Notes: a model not told the origin generated them from the letters alone. 64,000 nucleotides of DNA from Roseovarius nubinhibens ISM (GCF_000152625.1 NZ_CH724156.1:3278602-3342601); one strand, 5' to 3'; shown: positions 31,013 to 42,656, counted from the first letter of the stretch. Translations and numbers: made by a program.

Positions 31013-32494
31013 TCACCCCGCGAAAGGCGTGAATTTCTCTTCGAGATACTCCAGAAGCGGCGCCTCGCTCGGGGCCGCGCCACAGGCCCGCTCGATCACC
31101 TCGCGCGGCCCGTAAAGCGCCCCGTGCCGCTGCACCTTCTCGCGCAGCCAGCCGGTCGCCCGCGACGGATCGCCCCGCGCCAGATCCGCGTCGAGATCAG
31201 GTAGGTCCCGGCGCAACGCCGCATGCAGACACCCCGCATAAAGATTGCCGAGACTATAGGTCGGGAAATAGCCAAAAAGCCCCACCGACCAATGCACATC
31301 CTGCAACACGCCCTGCGAGGGTTTCGGCACCGCATAGCCGAAATCGCGCTGAAACCGGTCGTTCCACGCCGCCTCCAGATCACCGGGCAGCAGGTCCCCC
31401 GCCACCAGCGCCCGCTCGAGATCGAAGCGCAACAGCACGTGCAGATTATATTGCACCTCATCGGCTTCCGTCCGGATATAGCCCCGGCCAAGCCGGTTCA
31501 CGACGCGGAAAAACGCCTCTTCATCCGCCACGCCGAAATCGCCGAACTTCTCGCGCATCCGGCCATAGAGCCAGCCACAAAACGCCCGGCTCCGGCCAAG
31601 CTGGTTCTCATAGATCCGGCTCTGGCTCTCATGCACCCCCATCGACACGCCCCGGCCCAGCGCGCTCAGCCCGAAATCGGGATCGACCGCCTGTTCATAG
31701 CAGGCGTGTCCCACCTCATGGATCGTCGAATAGAGACAGTTGAACGGATCGCTCGGATCGGTCCGCGTGGTGATCCGCACATCCGCCCCCGAGCCCGAGG
31801 AAAACGGATGCACCGCCCGGTCAATCCGCCCCCGGTTGAGATCATAGCCAAAGGCCAGCGCCAGCTCCCGGCTGAGCTCAAGCTGCAACGCTGTGTCAAA
31901 CGCGCCCGAAAGCCCCGGCACCTCGCCCGCGCCCTGCACCTTGTCGCGCAGCGCCACGAGACGCGGCCGCATCGCGCCGAACATGGCCGCGAGCTCCGCC
32001 GCCGTCGCCTCCGGCTCATAATCCTGCAAGAGCGCGTCATAGGCATCGCCCCCAGCCCCGGCGAGCGCCGCACCCTCCTCACGCCGCAGCCGCAGCACCT
32101 CCGAGAGCGCTGGCAAGAACCGCGCCACATCCTCCTCGGCCCGCGCCTCGGCCCAGATCCCCTGCGCCAGCGCCGTCTCCCGCGCCAAGGCCATGGCCAG
32201 CGCCGCCGGCACCTTGAGCGTCCGCTCATAGCCTCGCCGGATCTCGCGCAGCTGCGCCCGCGCGACCGTATCCTCCTGCGCAAGCTCCGCCTCCGCCGCC
32301 GCCAACCAGTCGGCAATCCGCGGATCGCTGCGCCGCGCATGCAAAACGCCCTGCATCGCCGCCGATTCCTCGGCCCGCTGCGCCGCCGCGCCGCGCGGCA
32401 TCATCGTCTCCTGGTCCCAGCTCAGCCGCCCAGCCACCTGGCCCAGCGCCTCGGTCTCGCGCTGATAGGCGATCAGCTCCGCATAGGCCCCCAT
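31013..32494 (-). CDS. Carboxypeptidase M32 (Taq-type metallocarboxypeptidase)
   Basis: A 493-residue zinc peptidase that removes C-terminal residues from peptides. The zinc motif is HEVGHACYEQ (HExxH), preceded by the family hallmark HPFSSGSGADVRITTR and followed by GVHESQSRIYENQLGRS, which holds the third ligand Glu. Length matches M32 enzymes (about 500). It begins one base after the ctaA stop on the same strand, so the two are co-transcribed, without an evident functional link. Confidence 0.93.
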   Translation of the reverse strand: MGAYAELIAYQRETEALGQVAGRLSWDQETMMPRGAAAQRAEESAAMQGVLHARRSDPRIADWLAAAEAELAQEDTVARAQLREIRRGYERTLKVPAALAMALARETALAQGIWAEARAEEDVARFLPALSEVLRLRREEGAALAGAGGDAYDALLQDYEPEATAAELAAMFGAMRPRLVALRDKVQGAGEVPGLSGAFDTALQLELSRELALAFGYDLNRGRIDRAVHPFSSGSGADVRITTRTDPSDPFNCLYSTIHEVGHACYEQAVDPDFGLSALGRGVSMGVHESQSRIYENQLGRSRAFCGWLYGRMREKFGDFGVADEEAFFRVVNRLGRGYIRTEADEVQYNLHVLLRFDLERALVAGDLLPGDLEAAWNDRFQRDFGYAVPKPSQGVLQDVHWSVGLFGYFPTYSLGNLYAGCLHAALRRDLPDLDADLARGDPSRATGWLREKVQRHGALYGPREVIERACGAAPSEAPLLEYLEEKFTPFAG

Positions 32495-32495
32495 C

Positions 32496-33641
32496 TTACG
32501 CGTCCCGCACCGATTGCGCCCGCGGATAGAGGCTCAGGAACCGCGCCCGCAGGATCAGGACAAAGAACACCACCGCCAGGATCTGATGCAGGATCGCGAT
32601 ATGCCAGGGCGCGCCGCTCATCACCGTGTGAATGCCGATCGCCACCTGCAAGAGCATGGCGATGAACGCCGCGTGAAACGCCACCCGCGTGGCGCGATGG
32701 GCGCTCTTGCGGCCGCGCAGCCAGACCACGATGCCAAAGGCAAAGATGAGATAGCCGGTCACCCGGTGAATGAACTGCACAAGCCCCGGGTTTTCAAAGA
32801 AATTCCGCCACCACGGCTCGATCATGAAAGGCTCGGGCGGCAGCACGCCCCCCGCCATCAGCGGCCAATCGGTATAGCTGCGCCCGGCGTCGATCCCGGC
32901 CACCAGCGCCCCGATGAGGATCTGCAGGAACGCGAAATGCAAAAGCCCCGTCGACATCCCATAGAGCTTGCGCTCCTTGCCGCGCCGCGCCTGCATCAAC
33001 TCGCGCTCCTCACGCCCCAAGAGCATCACATACCACGCGATCAGCCCCAGGATCACAAAGGCCAGCCCGAGATGCGTCGCGAGCCGGTACGAGGCCACAT
33101 CGGTCATGCTGCCCTGCAGCCCCGAATGCACCATCCACCAGCCCACAGCCCCTTGCAGCCCGCCCAAAAGACCCAGCCCCAAGAGCCGCTTGCTCCAGCC
33201 GGTGGGAATTTTCTTCGCCGCCAGAAAGCCGAAAAAGCCAAGCGCCCAAACCAGCCCGATCACCCGGCCAAGCTGCCGATGACCCCATTCCCACCAATAG
33301 ATGGATTTGAAATCCTCAAGCTGCATCCATTGGTTCTGGATCTGAAACTCGGGGATCGCCTGATATTTGGCGAATTCCGCCTGCCAATCGGCGGCGTTCA
33401 TCGGCGGCAGCGCGCCGGTGATGGGCCGCCATTCGGTGATCGACAGGCCGCTATCGGTGAGCCGGGTCAACCCGCCCACCACGATCATCGCCAGAACCAG
33501 CGCAAAGAGCCCCATGAGCCAGACCCGGATCGCGCCCCGCGCGCCGCCGCGTCCGCGATCGATCACGCCCTTGGCCGCCGCCTGACGCCCCCCGGGCGCA
33601 TCCTGGCCCACCTCTTCGAAAATGCTGCGCTTGCCGCTCAT
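32496..33641 (-). CDS. ctaA: Haem A synthase (COX15/CtaA family)
   Basis: A 381-residue membrane protein that oxidises haem O to haem A for aa3-type cytochrome oxidase. It has about eight helices and the paired haem-ligand histidines in WWEWGHRQLGR, VHSGLQG, VQFIHRVTGYLIF and LHQILAVVFF. The N-terminal FALVLAMIVVGGLTRLTDSG and ITEWRPITGALPPM are typical of the alphaproteobacterial (type 2) enzymes. The next gene (M32 peptidase) follows after one base. Confidence 0.93.
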   Translation of the reverse strand: MSGKRSIFEEVGQDAPGGRQAAAKGVIDRGRGGARGAIRVWLMGLFALVLAMIVVGGLTRLTDSGLSITEWRPITGALPPMNAADWQAEFAKYQAIPEFQIQNQWMQLEDFKSIYWWEWGHRQLGRVIGLVWALGFFGFLAAKKIPTGWSKRLLGLGLLGGLQGAVGWWMVHSGLQGSMTDVASYRLATHLGLAFVILGLIAWYVMLLGREERELMQARRGKERKLYGMSTGLLHFAFLQILIGALVAGIDAGRSYTDWPLMAGGVLPPEPFMIEPWWRNFFENPGLVQFIHRVTGYLIFAFGIVVWLRGRKSAHRATRVAFHAAFIAMLLQVAIGIHTVMSGAPWHIAILHQILAVVFFVLILRARFLSLYPRAQSVRDA

Positions 33642-33714
33642 CGCGTCACCTCATGCTTGGCCCGGGCTCTGCCCGCGCATCCCCTCGGATATACTGTGCC
33701 ATCTTATGGCGTGG

Positions 33715-34458
33715 TCAACCACGGTCCTTCCAGCGGACCATCTGACGCATCACCCCATGCATCATCCGGATATCGGCCTGGGTGAGCGGCATCCGCGACC
33801 AGAAATTGCGCAGGTTGCGGCGCATATTGGCGGCCTTGTGCTCGGGAAAGAAGAACCCCGCCTCTTCCATCCGCTCCTCGTAATGCTCGGCGAGCTTGGC
33901 AATCTCGTCGCGCGACGCCCATTGCGTATCGCCAAGCCCCTCCTGCACCGGCGCCACATCACTCTGCTGGCGCATCCATTCATAGCCCACCAGCAGCACA
34001 CATTGCGCGAGGTTGAGCGAGGCAAACTGCGGATTGACCGGCACGTTGATGATCGCATTGGCCCGCGCCACATCGTCATTCTCAAGCCCCGCGCGCTCCG
34101 GCCCGAACAAAACCGCCACCCGCTCGCCGCCCGCGATCTTCTCGGCCGCGAGCTTCATCGCGGCTTCGGGCGTATAGACCGGCTTGGTCATCTCCCGCGA
34201 CCGCGCCGTGGTGGCAAAGACGAAACTCGTATCCGCCACCGCCGCATCCACATCCTCGACCAGTTGCGCCTCATCGAGCAGACGCCCGGCGCCGCTCGCC
34301 ATCGCCACCGCTTTCGGATTGGGCCAGCCATCACGCGGGCTCACGAGCCGCATCCGGTCAAGCCCGAAATTCCACATGGCACGGGCCGCCGCACCGATAT
34401 TCTCGCCCATCTGCGGACGGACGAGCACGAAAGAAGGCTGGGGGGTATCGCTTGGCAT
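33715..34458 (-). CDS. trmJ: tRNA (Cm32/Um32) methyltransferase TrmJ-like
   Basis: A 247-residue SPOUT-superfamily RNA methyltransferase. The family signatures are PQMGENIGAAARAMWNFGL near the start, VLFGPERAGLENDDVARA and FASLNLAQCVLLVGYEWMRQ at the knot. TrmJ methylates the 2'-OH at position 32 of tRNAs. The start at 34458 has AAGGAGA upstream; the open frame reaches 34602 but the extra part is not conserved in type. It is divergent from the ThiE-like gene across 187 bp. Confidence 0.85.
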   Translation of the reverse strand: MPSDTPQPSFVLVRPQMGENIGAAARAMWNFGLDRMRLVSPRDGWPNPKAVAMASGAGRLLDEAQLVEDVDAAVADTSFVFATTARSREMTKPVYTPEAAMKLAAEKIAGGERVAVLFGPERAGLENDDVARANAIINVPVNPQFASLNLAQCVLLVGYEWMRQQSDVAPVQEGLGDTQWASRDEIAKLAEHYEERMEEAGFFFPEHKAANMRRNLRNFWSRMPLTQADIRMMHGVMRQMVRWKDRG

Positions 34459-34645
34459 ATCTGGTCTCCTTGGGCTTGCGTCATAAGCCGATCCGCCAAG
34501 GGCGAAAACCCCTCTCGCGCCGCAACTCGCGCCGAGACCGGCCAAACCGCGCCAAAATCGCGCAAAACCGGCCCCGCTGGCCCGCAGCCCCATGGACCGC
34601 AAGGGTTTTCCCCGCTATAGCGGGCCAAATCAAAAGAGGTTTCCC

Positions 34646-35266
34646 ATGGCCGAGCCAGACACGCCAAAGCTCTATCTGATCACCCCCGCCGAGATCGAGC
34701 TGTCCCGCTTCCCGGATCAGCTCGCGGCGGCGCTCGACGCGCATGAAACCGCCTGCCTGCGCCTCGCGCTGGCGAGCCATGATGAAGACCGCATCGCCCG
34801 CGTGGCCGATGCCTGCCGCGAAGTGACCCTGCCCCGCGACGTGGCGCTGGTCATCGACAATCACGTGATGCTGGTGGAACGGCTCGGGCTCGACGGCGTC
34901 CATCTCACCGATGGCACCCGCTCGGTCCGCTCGGCGCGCAAGACCCTCGGCCCCGACGCCATCGTCGGCGCCTTCTGCGGCACCTCGCGCCATGACGGCA
35001 TGTCCGCCGGCGAAGCCGGCGCCGATTACATCAGCTTCGGCCCCGCGGGCGTCACCTCGCTCGGCGACGGCGCTCAGGCCGAGCATGAGCTCTTCGACTG
35101 GTGGAGCCAGATGATCGAAGTGCCCGTCGTGGCCGAAGGCGCGCTCGACGCCGAACGCATCGCGGCCCTCGCCCCGGTCACCGATTTCTTCGCCATCGGT
35201 GACGAGATCTGGGCCAGCGACGACCCGCTCGCCGAACTGTCGCGCCTCGCCGCTGCCATGGGCTAA
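34646..35266 (+). CDS. ThiE-like protein (thiamine-phosphate-synthase fold), divergent
   Basis: A 206-residue TIM-barrel protein of the ThiE/TenI group. Family marks: LYLITP at the N-terminus, DGVHLTDGTRSVRSARKTLG, GADYISFGPAG and VVAEGALDAERIAAL. True ThiE enzymes carry GP-x-x-x-T-x-T-K at the phosphate/pyrophosphate site; here the stretch after FGPAG reads VTSLGDGAQ without it, so the synthase activity is doubtful. It could be a TenI-like or repurposed protein. The start at 34646 has AAGAGG upstream. It stands alone, and no TPP riboswitch is seen in the leader. Confidence 0.65.
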   Translation: MAEPDTPKLYLITPAEIELSRFPDQLAAALDAHETACLRLALASHDEDRIARVADACREVTLPRDVALVIDNHVMLVERLGLDGVHLTDGTRSVRSARKTLGPDAIVGAFCGTSRHDGMSAGEAGADYISFGPAGVTSLGDGAQAEHELFDWWSQMIEVPVVAEGALDAERIAALAPVTDFFAIGDEIWASDDPLAELSRLAAAMG

Positions 35267-35281
35267 ATCGACCTGCGCACC

Positions 35282-35308
35282 TTGTGGCAAGGACTGTCCT
35301 TGCCACAA
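35282..35308. repeat. Perfect 13-bp inverted repeat at convergent gene ends
   Basis: TTGTGGCAAGGAC and its exact complement flank a single central T. As RNA it would give a 12-bp hairpin with a CTG loop. No T run follows on either strand. It lies between the ThiE-like and olsA stops, directly before iteron copy B. Confidence 0.75.
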
Positions 35309-35315
35309 ATTGGCG

Positions 35316-35370
35316 CACTGTCGCTTTGCCGACGTAATACCGACGACTTACCGACCTCGCATTTTCGGGG
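35316..35370 (+). repeat. Intergenic iteron element, copy B
   Basis: It opens CACTGTCG, then has [T/G]CCG/TACCG iterations at about 11-bp spacing (TGCCGACG, TACCGACG, TACCGACC) and ends GCATTTTCGGGG. It is in the same orientation as copies A and C, in the gap between convergent genes. Confidence 0.65.
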
Positions 35371-35380
35371 TTAACACGGC

Positions 35381-36217
35381 CTAGCTCGCGACCCGCCGCG
35401 CCTCGGGCATGCCGCCGCGCACCGCCTCTTCCAGCTCCCGCGCCAGCGCCTTGCGATCCACCGCATCCGCCAATTTTACAGGGCTGTGATAGCGCAGCTC
35501 GACCCGTCCCCGCCGCCCCGCCGACAGGGTCTTGAGCAGATGCGCGCCAAAGCTCATATCGCCCCACCAGCCATAGAATCTCGGGTCTTCGCCCTCCGGC
35601 GCATGATAGACCACGCTGACCGGCTGAATGGCCATTTCTCCGCGCAATTCCTCGGTAAAGAACGACTGAAAGAGCGTTGTTTTGAAAGGCAAAACCCGGA
35701 ACCCATCCGTCGAGGTGCCTTCGGGAAAAAACACCAACCGATGCCCCGCCCGGAGCCGCTCAACGAACAGCGCCGTCTGCGCCTTCGCCTGCCGCGGATC
35801 GCGCGCGATAAACACCGTCCCGGTGATCTTCGCCAGGAACCCGATCCCCGGCCATCCCGCCACCTCGGCCTTGGACACGAAATAGACCGACTTGACCGCA
35901 TTCAGCACGAAAATATCGAGCCATGACGCATGGTTAGCCACCCATGCCCCGCGCATCTTCATCGGCCGCCCAATGACCCGCAGCCGCAGCCCGATCACCC
36001 AGAGCGCCTGACGGCACACTGTCCTTGTCACCCAAGGGGTTATCGGGCGTTTCTCGCGAAAAATCGGGTACTCAACCAGCCGCAGCAGCAGCTTCACGAT
36101 CACCCCGGCCAGCAAGATGGTGCTCAGCGCCAGCGCCCGCAGCCCAACCCGCAGCCAGCCCGCCGCGCTGATCCGGACAGGCGTCTCGTCGCCGCCCCCG
36201 TCCCAGGTCACATTCAC
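35381..36217 (-). CDS. olsA: Lysophospholipid-type acyltransferase, OlsA-like
   Basis: A 278-residue PlsC-family membrane acyltransferase. Seen: an N-terminal hydrophobic helix, the catalytic NHASWLDIF (N-H-x4-D) and the acceptor motif FPEGTSTDG. Directly behind an OlsB-type gene it is best read as OlsA, which acylates lyso-ornithine lipid to ornithine lipid; a general lysophosphatidate acyltransferase is the alternative. It starts with GTG overlapping the olsB stop by four bases. Confidence 0.8.
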   Translation of the reverse strand: MNVTWDGGGDETPVRISAAGWLRVGLRALALSTILLAGVIVKLLLRLVEYPIFREKRPITPWVTRTVCRQALWVIGLRLRVIGRPMKMRGAWVANHASWLDIFVLNAVKSVYFVSKAEVAGWPGIGFLAKITGTVFIARDPRQAKAQTALFVERLRAGHRLVFFPEGTSTDGFRVLPFKTTLFQSFFTEELRGEMAIQPVSVVYHAPEGEDPRFYGWWGDMSFGAHLLKTLSAGRRGRVELRYHSPVKLADAVDRKALARELEEAVRGGMPEARRVAS

Positions 36218-36978
36218 TCGGCAACCTCACGGGAATAAATGCTTTTTCGCGCCGAGCACATGCGCTCGGTGTCCATGATAAGGCAGACATCAATGGTGTT
36301 GAACGCGTGATCCACATAGGCGCCATCGCCCACAAACCCGCCCAAGCGCAGATAAGCCTTGATCAGCGCCGGCACCTGCAACATCGCACGCCGCCGGTCG
36401 ATCTCTTCCGCTGGCATCAGATCCATCGGCTGATAGTTCACCGCCCGCGGCCGCAGCCCCTCTGGCGCGCGATGCCGGTGATAGAGCAGCGATAAAGGCT
36501 CGGCCAGCGCCTCGGCATCGGTCCCGTGAAAGCTCGCAACGCCGAACAAAACCTCGATCTCATTGGCCTCGACATATTGCGCCAAGCCTTGCCAGAGATG
36601 GTGCATCGCCGCCCCACCACGATAGGCCGGATCGAGGCACGACCTCCCCAATTCCAACAGGTTACGCCCCGATTTTAACAGCGGCGCGAGATCATATTCG
36701 CTCTCGGAATAAAACTGCCCGGCGGCCTCGGCGCCTGCGCGCTGCAACAGGCGGTAGACACCGACCACCGCATCCCCCGCCGCCTTGTCGATGAGCAGCA
36801 GGTGATCGCAATGCGCATCGAACGCATCCCGCTCGAGCCCTGCCTCATGGTCGACCAGGGCCCCGTCGCTTCCCAATTCATTAACGAATACACGATACCG
36901 TAGGGCCTGCGCGGCTCGGATATCGTCTTCCCCATCTGCCAGCCGAACCTCAAATTCGGGCCGTGTCGTCACATTCAC
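36214..36978 (-). CDS. olsB: L-ornithine N-alpha-acyltransferase OlsB-like
   Basis: A 254-residue GNAT-fold acyltransferase of the OlsB/autoinducer-synthase-related group, which transfers a 3-hydroxyacyl chain from ACP to ornithine. Family marks: AQALRYRVFVNELGSDG near the start, LLELGRSCLDPAYRGG and VEANEIEVLFGVASFHGTD. It overlaps olsA by four bases, the usual two-gene operon for ornithine lipid, a phosphorus-free membrane lipid. The start is a GTG; both genes of the pair begin with the same GTGAATGTGAC. No convincing Pho box was found upstream (36979-37136). Confidence 0.88.
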   Translation of the reverse strand: MNVTTRPEFEVRLADGEDDIRAAQALRYRVFVNELGSDGALVDHEAGLERDAFDAHCDHLLLIDKAAGDAVVGVYRLLQRAGAEAAGQFYSESEYDLAPLLKSGRNLLELGRSCLDPAYRGGAAMHHLWQGLAQYVEANEIEVLFGVASFHGTDAEALAEPLSLLYHRHRAPEGLRPRAVNYQPMDLMPAEEIDRRRAMLQVPALIKAYLRLGGFVGDGAYVDHAFNTIDVCLIMDTERMCSARKSIYSREVAE

Positions 36979-37136
36979 CTAGGTCTAGCTCCCCGCTCTC
37001 GGCCTGTTCAACGCTTATACAGCAAAGTTTTTGCCCACCCAATGCCCCTTTGCCCGCAGCAAGCCGCGTCTTGACCTGCACCTTCTGTCACCCACAGCCC
37101 ACAATGTCGGAATTCCGCCCTAATCCCACCGGGCTA

Positions 37137-37340
37137 TTAACCTTTTGGTAACCTTGTCTCGGCATCAAAAACGGGGTGCAATGCGACACGGGAGGTTTCT
37201 ATGACGATTTTCCCTATTTCAGGAAAGTTCACAGTGACCCGCCCGCCGATGTTCGACTGCACTTCGCCGATGCCCCAATCGGGCTGTTGCGGATGTTCGA
37301 CCCGCATGCCCGGCTCCAGAAATTCATCTCCGCCCGCCAT
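37137..37340 (-). CDS. DUF3553 family protein
   Basis: A 67-residue protein matching the small DUF3553 family: FLEPGMRVEHPQQPDWGIGE, then GGRVTVNFPEIGKIVI. The fold resembles the small beta barrel seen at helicase C-termini (UvrD/CarD-like PDWGIGxV), so a nucleic-acid or RNA-polymerase interaction is plausible but unproven. It is divergent from chpT with only 29 bp between start codons. Confidence 0.8.
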   Translation of the reverse strand: MAGGDEFLEPGMRVEHPQQPDWGIGEVQSNIGGRVTVNFPEIGKIVIETSRVALHPVFDAETRLPKG

Positions 37341-37369
37341 ATCCCCATTCCCTTAGTGATCAAGACTTT

Positions 37370-37966
37370 ATGGATCAAACTACCGCGAAACTCTCAGGGC
37401 TCATAGTCTCCCGCATCTGCCATGATTTGATCAGCCCGGTCGGCGCGATCAACAACGGGCTCGAATTGCTCGATCTGGCCCACAGCGCCCAAGGCGCAGA
37501 ATTCACCCTGATCCGCGACAGCGCCGCCCAGGCCACCAGCCGCATTCGCTTCTTCCGTCTGGCCTTTGGCGCTGCGCACAAGGATCAGGCCGTCAGCGCC
37601 CCCGAGATGGCATCGCTGCTCCGCCACTGCTTTCCCGGCCCGCTCCGCGTGACCTGGGAGGTCGAAGAGACGCTGATCCGCCCCCGCGCCAAGGCCGCCT
37701 GCCTCGCCATTCTCTGCCTCGACCGCTGCCTGCCCTATGGCGGCGAGATCCGCGTCGCGCCCCATGGCGCGGCGCTGGCGATCACCACCCAATCCGAGGG
37801 CCTGCGCGCCCATGATCCCTATTGGTCGCTTCTCGACGGCCGCCCGATCCCCGAGGATCTGCCGCCCGCCGAGGTCCAATTCGCGCTGCTGCCGCATACG
37901 GCCCAGAGAAACGACTTGAACCTATCCGCGCAACATACTGACGACCATGCGCAAATCTCGATCTAG
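37370..37966 (+). CDS. chpT: Histidine phosphotransferase ChpT
   Basis: A 198-residue phosphotransfer protein of the CckA-ChpT-CtrA relay. The phospho-accepting His is His18 in [20 protein letters not shown], resembling a HisKA helix; the C-terminal part is a degenerate HATPase-like domain without ATP-binding boxes. In Rhodobacteraceae this relay mainly governs motility, gene-transfer agents and exponential-to-stationary responses. Its stop codon and that of proA share the bases CTAG. Confidence 0.88.
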   Translation: MDQTTAKLSGLIVSRICHDLISPVGAINNGLELLDLAHSAQGAEFTLIRDSAAQATSRIRFFRLAFGAAHKDQAVSAPEMASLLRHCFPGPLRVTWEVEETLIRPRAKAACLAILCLDRCLPYGGEIRVAPHGAALAITTQSEGLRAHDPYWSLLDGRPIPEDLPPAEVQFALLPHTAQRNDLNLSAQHTDDHAQISI

Positions 37967-39228
37967 GCCCGCACCGAACCGCGCCCGGTCACCTGATATT
38001 TGAAACTGGTAAGCTGCGCCGCCCCAACCGGCCCGCGCGCGTGCATCTTGCCCGTCGCGATGCCAATCTCGGCCCCCATGCCAAATTCGCCGCCATCGGC
38101 AAACTGCGTCGAGGCATTGTGCATCACGATGGCACTGTCCACCTCGGCAAAGAACAGCTCCACCGCCGCCGCATCCTCGGTCAGGATGCAATCCGTGTGG
38201 TTCGAGCCATAGCGCGCAATATGGCCAATCGCTTCTTGCACCCCATCCACCACACGCGCCGCGATGATACTGTCGAGATACTCACGCCCCCAGTCCTCCG
38301 CGCCCGCAGGCACTGTCCCGGCAATCCCCGACAGCCCCTCATCCGCGCGCACCTCAACCCCGGCGGCGATCAGCATCTCGATGAGATCCCGGCCCAGCGT
38401 GTCGGCAATATCGCGATGGATGAGCAGGCATTCCGCCGCGCCACAGATCCCCGTGCGCCGCGTCTTGGCATTGAGCACGACCTCCATCGCCATCTTCGGA
38501 TCGGCGGCGGCATCGACATAGATATGCACGATCCCCTCGAGATGGGCAAAGACCGGCACCCGCGCCTCGCGCTGCACGAGACCGACAAGCCCCTTGCCCC
38601 CGCGCGGCACGATCACATCGACATAATCGGTCATGGTCAGCAGCTCCGCCACCGCCGCCCGGTCCCGCGTCGGGACGAGCTGAATGGCCTCCTGCGGCAG
38701 ACCCGCCGACACCAGCCCCTCGACCAGACAGCCATGGATCGCGCCCGAGCTGTGAAAGCTCTCGGAGCCGCCGCGCAGGATCACCGCATTGCCCGATTTG
38801 AGGCAGAGCGCCCCGGCATCCGCCGTGACATTGGGACGGCTTTCATAGATCACGCCCACCACGCCCAGCGGCGTCCGCACCCGACGAATGCTGAGCCCCG
38901 TGGGACGCTCCCATTCGGCCAGCACTTCGCCCACCGGATCATCCTGCCCCGCCACGGCCCGCAGCCCGGCACAGATCCCCTCGATCCGCGCCTCGTCGAG
39001 CATCAGGCGATCCAGCATCGCGTCGCTCAGCCCCTTGTCGCGGCCATAGGCCATATCCTTGCCATTGGCCTCGATGATCTCTTCCCGGCGCGCCCAGACG
39101 GCATCGGCGGCGGCCATCAAGGCGGCGGTCTTCTGGGCGGCTGGGGCAATGGCCAGCGCTCGTGCGGCATCCCGGGCCGACCGGCCCAGAGCTTGCATCA
39201 TCGCGGGAATATCATCCATGTCCTTCAT
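37963..39228 (-). CDS. proA: Gamma-glutamyl phosphate reductase
   Basis: A 421-residue enzyme of the second step of proline synthesis, reducing glutamyl phosphate to the semialdehyde with NADPH. Seen: [35 protein letters not shown] and the catalytic-Cys region [16 protein letters not shown]. It lies downstream of proB by 38 bp on the same strand, in the order obgE-proB-proA. It is convergent with chpT, overlapping by four bases. Confidence 0.95.
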   Translation of the reverse strand: MKDMDDIPAMMQALGRSARDAARALAIAPAAQKTAALMAAADAVWARREEIIEANGKDMAYGRDKGLSDAMLDRLMLDEARIEGICAGLRAVAGQDDPVGEVLAEWERPTGLSIRRVRTPLGVVGVIYESRPNVTADAGALCLKSGNAVILRGGSESFHSSGAIHGCLVEGLVSAGLPQEAIQLVPTRDRAAVAELLTMTDYVDVIVPRGGKGLVGLVQREARVPVFAHLEGIVHIYVDAAADPKMAMEVVLNAKTRRTGICGAAECLLIHRDIADTLGRDLIEMLIAAGVEVRADEGLSGIAGTVPAGAEDWGREYLDSIIAARVVDGVQEAIGHIARYGSNHTDCILTEDAAAVELFFAEVDSAIVMHNASTQFADGGEFGMGAEIGIATGKMHARGPVGAAQLTSFKYQVTGRGSVRA

Positions 39229-39266
39229 GTCCTTACCCTTTTCACGCAGGCCCCAGAGGCCAAGTG

Positions 39267-41419
<2,153 letters not shown>

Positions 41420-41448
41420 TTACGCGATGGTGTCAGGGGGGCCAAGCC

Positions 41449-41988
41449 TCAATCGCGTCTGAGACTATAGGTCCATGTGGGAAGCGTCGCATCCCGCGAC
41501 AGGCAATAGCCTTCGGCATCGCCCAGATATTTGAAACCGCAATTCGTCAACACCCGCGCCGAGGCGGCATTGCCCTGGAACACGGTGGCAAAGAAGGTCT
41601 TGCAGCGCAGCGGATTGACCTCGATCAGCGCCTGCACCGCCTCCGAGGCGATGCCGCTGTTCCAAAACTGCGGCGCGACCCAATAGCCAAGCTCGCAAGC
41701 CTCGTCATCCACATGCTTGAGCCCGATCACTCCAAGCAGCTCGGCACCGCCCGATTTGGTGGCGTCAATGGCCCAGGCATCCTCGCTCCGCTCTGCCGAC
41801 TGACAGCGGGCGATAAAGGCCTCCGTCGTGCCGGGCGGCAAGGGATGCGGGATCGAGCTGGTCATGCGCGCCACGCGCAGATCGCCCGTGTGCAGCGCAA
41901 TGAGCCCCGCGTCCGACACCTGCAACGGGCGCAGCTGATAGCGTTCCGTCTCAATGACGGCTTGTTGAGTGATAGGTTCTAAAATCAT
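41449..41988 (-). CDS. GNAT family N-acetyltransferase (RimJ/RimL-like)
   Basis: A 179-residue acetyltransferase of the RimJ/RimL type. The core reads TERYQLRPLQVSDAGLIALH, ELGYWVAPQFWNSGIASEAV and VFQGNAASARVLTNCGFKYL, the last being the conserved acetyl-CoA/substrate segment. The substrate is unknown. The start at 41988 has GGAGGAG upstream and overlaps the LysE stop by four bases. Confidence 0.87.
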   Translation of the reverse strand: MILEPITQQAVIETERYQLRPLQVSDAGLIALHTGDLRVARMTSSIPHPLPPGTTEAFIARCQSAERSEDAWAIDATKSGGAELLGVIGLKHVDDEACELGYWVAPQFWNSGIASEAVQALIEVNPLRCKTFFATVFQGNAASARVLTNCGFKYLGDAEGYCLSRDATLPTWTYSLRRD

Positions 41989-42590
41989 GCTTCTCCTCCT
42001 CCGAGCAGCACATACAGGACCGAAAGCACCGTCAGTGCCGCCAAGGTCCACATCAAATAGGTTTCGGCCCGCGTTCCGGCAACCAGCCGCGCCACCCTAT
42101 CGCCCGCCAGCGCCCACAAAGGATGCAGCACGAGCTGACAGGAAAAGAGCACCAAGGCGATGCCAAACGTGGCCTCGATCGCGGACGTCCCTTCGTCCAC
42201 GAAATTGGTAAATCCCCCAATGATCATCGCCCAGGCCTTGGGGTTGAGCGGATGCACCCAAAGCCCCGCCACCAGCCCCGGCACGCGCGCGCCCTCTTCC
42301 CCCGGCGCGATACGTGTGTTGGCCACTTTCCAGGCAAGCCAGAAAATATAGGCGATGGCAGCCCAGCGCAGCGCGCCGAACACCACCGGATAGTCGCGCA
42401 GCCAGACCATAAGCCCCAGACCCAGCGGCCAGATGATCAGCTGCTTTCCCAACACCACACCGCCCACGAAAGGCAGCGCCGCCCGAAATCCGAACCGCGC
42501 GCCGGTGCCCATCAACGCCATGTTCGCCGGGCCGGGGGTACCGACCTGACTGGCGGCGAAGACCGCGAAACTGGCAAGGGCGACGCTCAT
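41985..42590 (-). CDS. LysE family translocator
   Basis: A 201-residue inner-membrane exporter of the LysE/RhtB group, with five to six helices. The N-terminal GTPGPANMALMGTGARFGFR is the family signature (PGP-N), and LWVHPLNPKAWAMIIGGF is the central conserved loop. Such proteins export amino acids or related small molecules; the substrate is unknown. It is coupled to the GNAT gene downstream. Confidence 0.87.
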   Translation of the reverse strand: MSVALASFAVFAASQVGTPGPANMALMGTGARFGFRAALPFVGGVVLGKQLIIWPLGLGLMVWLRDYPVVFGALRWAAIAYIFWLAWKVANTRIAPGEEGARVPGLVAGLWVHPLNPKAWAMIIGGFTNFVDEGTSAIEATFGIALVLFSCQLVLHPLWALAGDRVARLVAGTRAETYLMWTLAALTVLSVLYVLLGGGEA

Positions 42591-42623
42591 CTGAACGGTC
42601 TTTCTTCAATCGGGTGGGGTTGG

Positions 42624-42656
42624 AAAACAGAAAGGGGACCGGCTCTGCCGATCCCC
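42624..42656 (-). terminator. Terminator of the rplU-rpmA operon
   Basis: On the minus strand a 10-bp stem (42656-42647 with 42643-42634, one G-U pair) with an AGA loop is followed by TTTCTGTTTT. Confidence 0.88.

Noticed and set aside
34459-34645. Possible TPP riboswitch before the ThiE-like gene
   Set aside because: The conserved CTGAGA and ACCTGATC-type segments of the TPP aptamer are not present.
36979-37136. Possible Pho box before olsB
   Set aside because: CTGTCACCCACAG is on the wrong strand and lacks the two 7-bp half sites of a Pho box.
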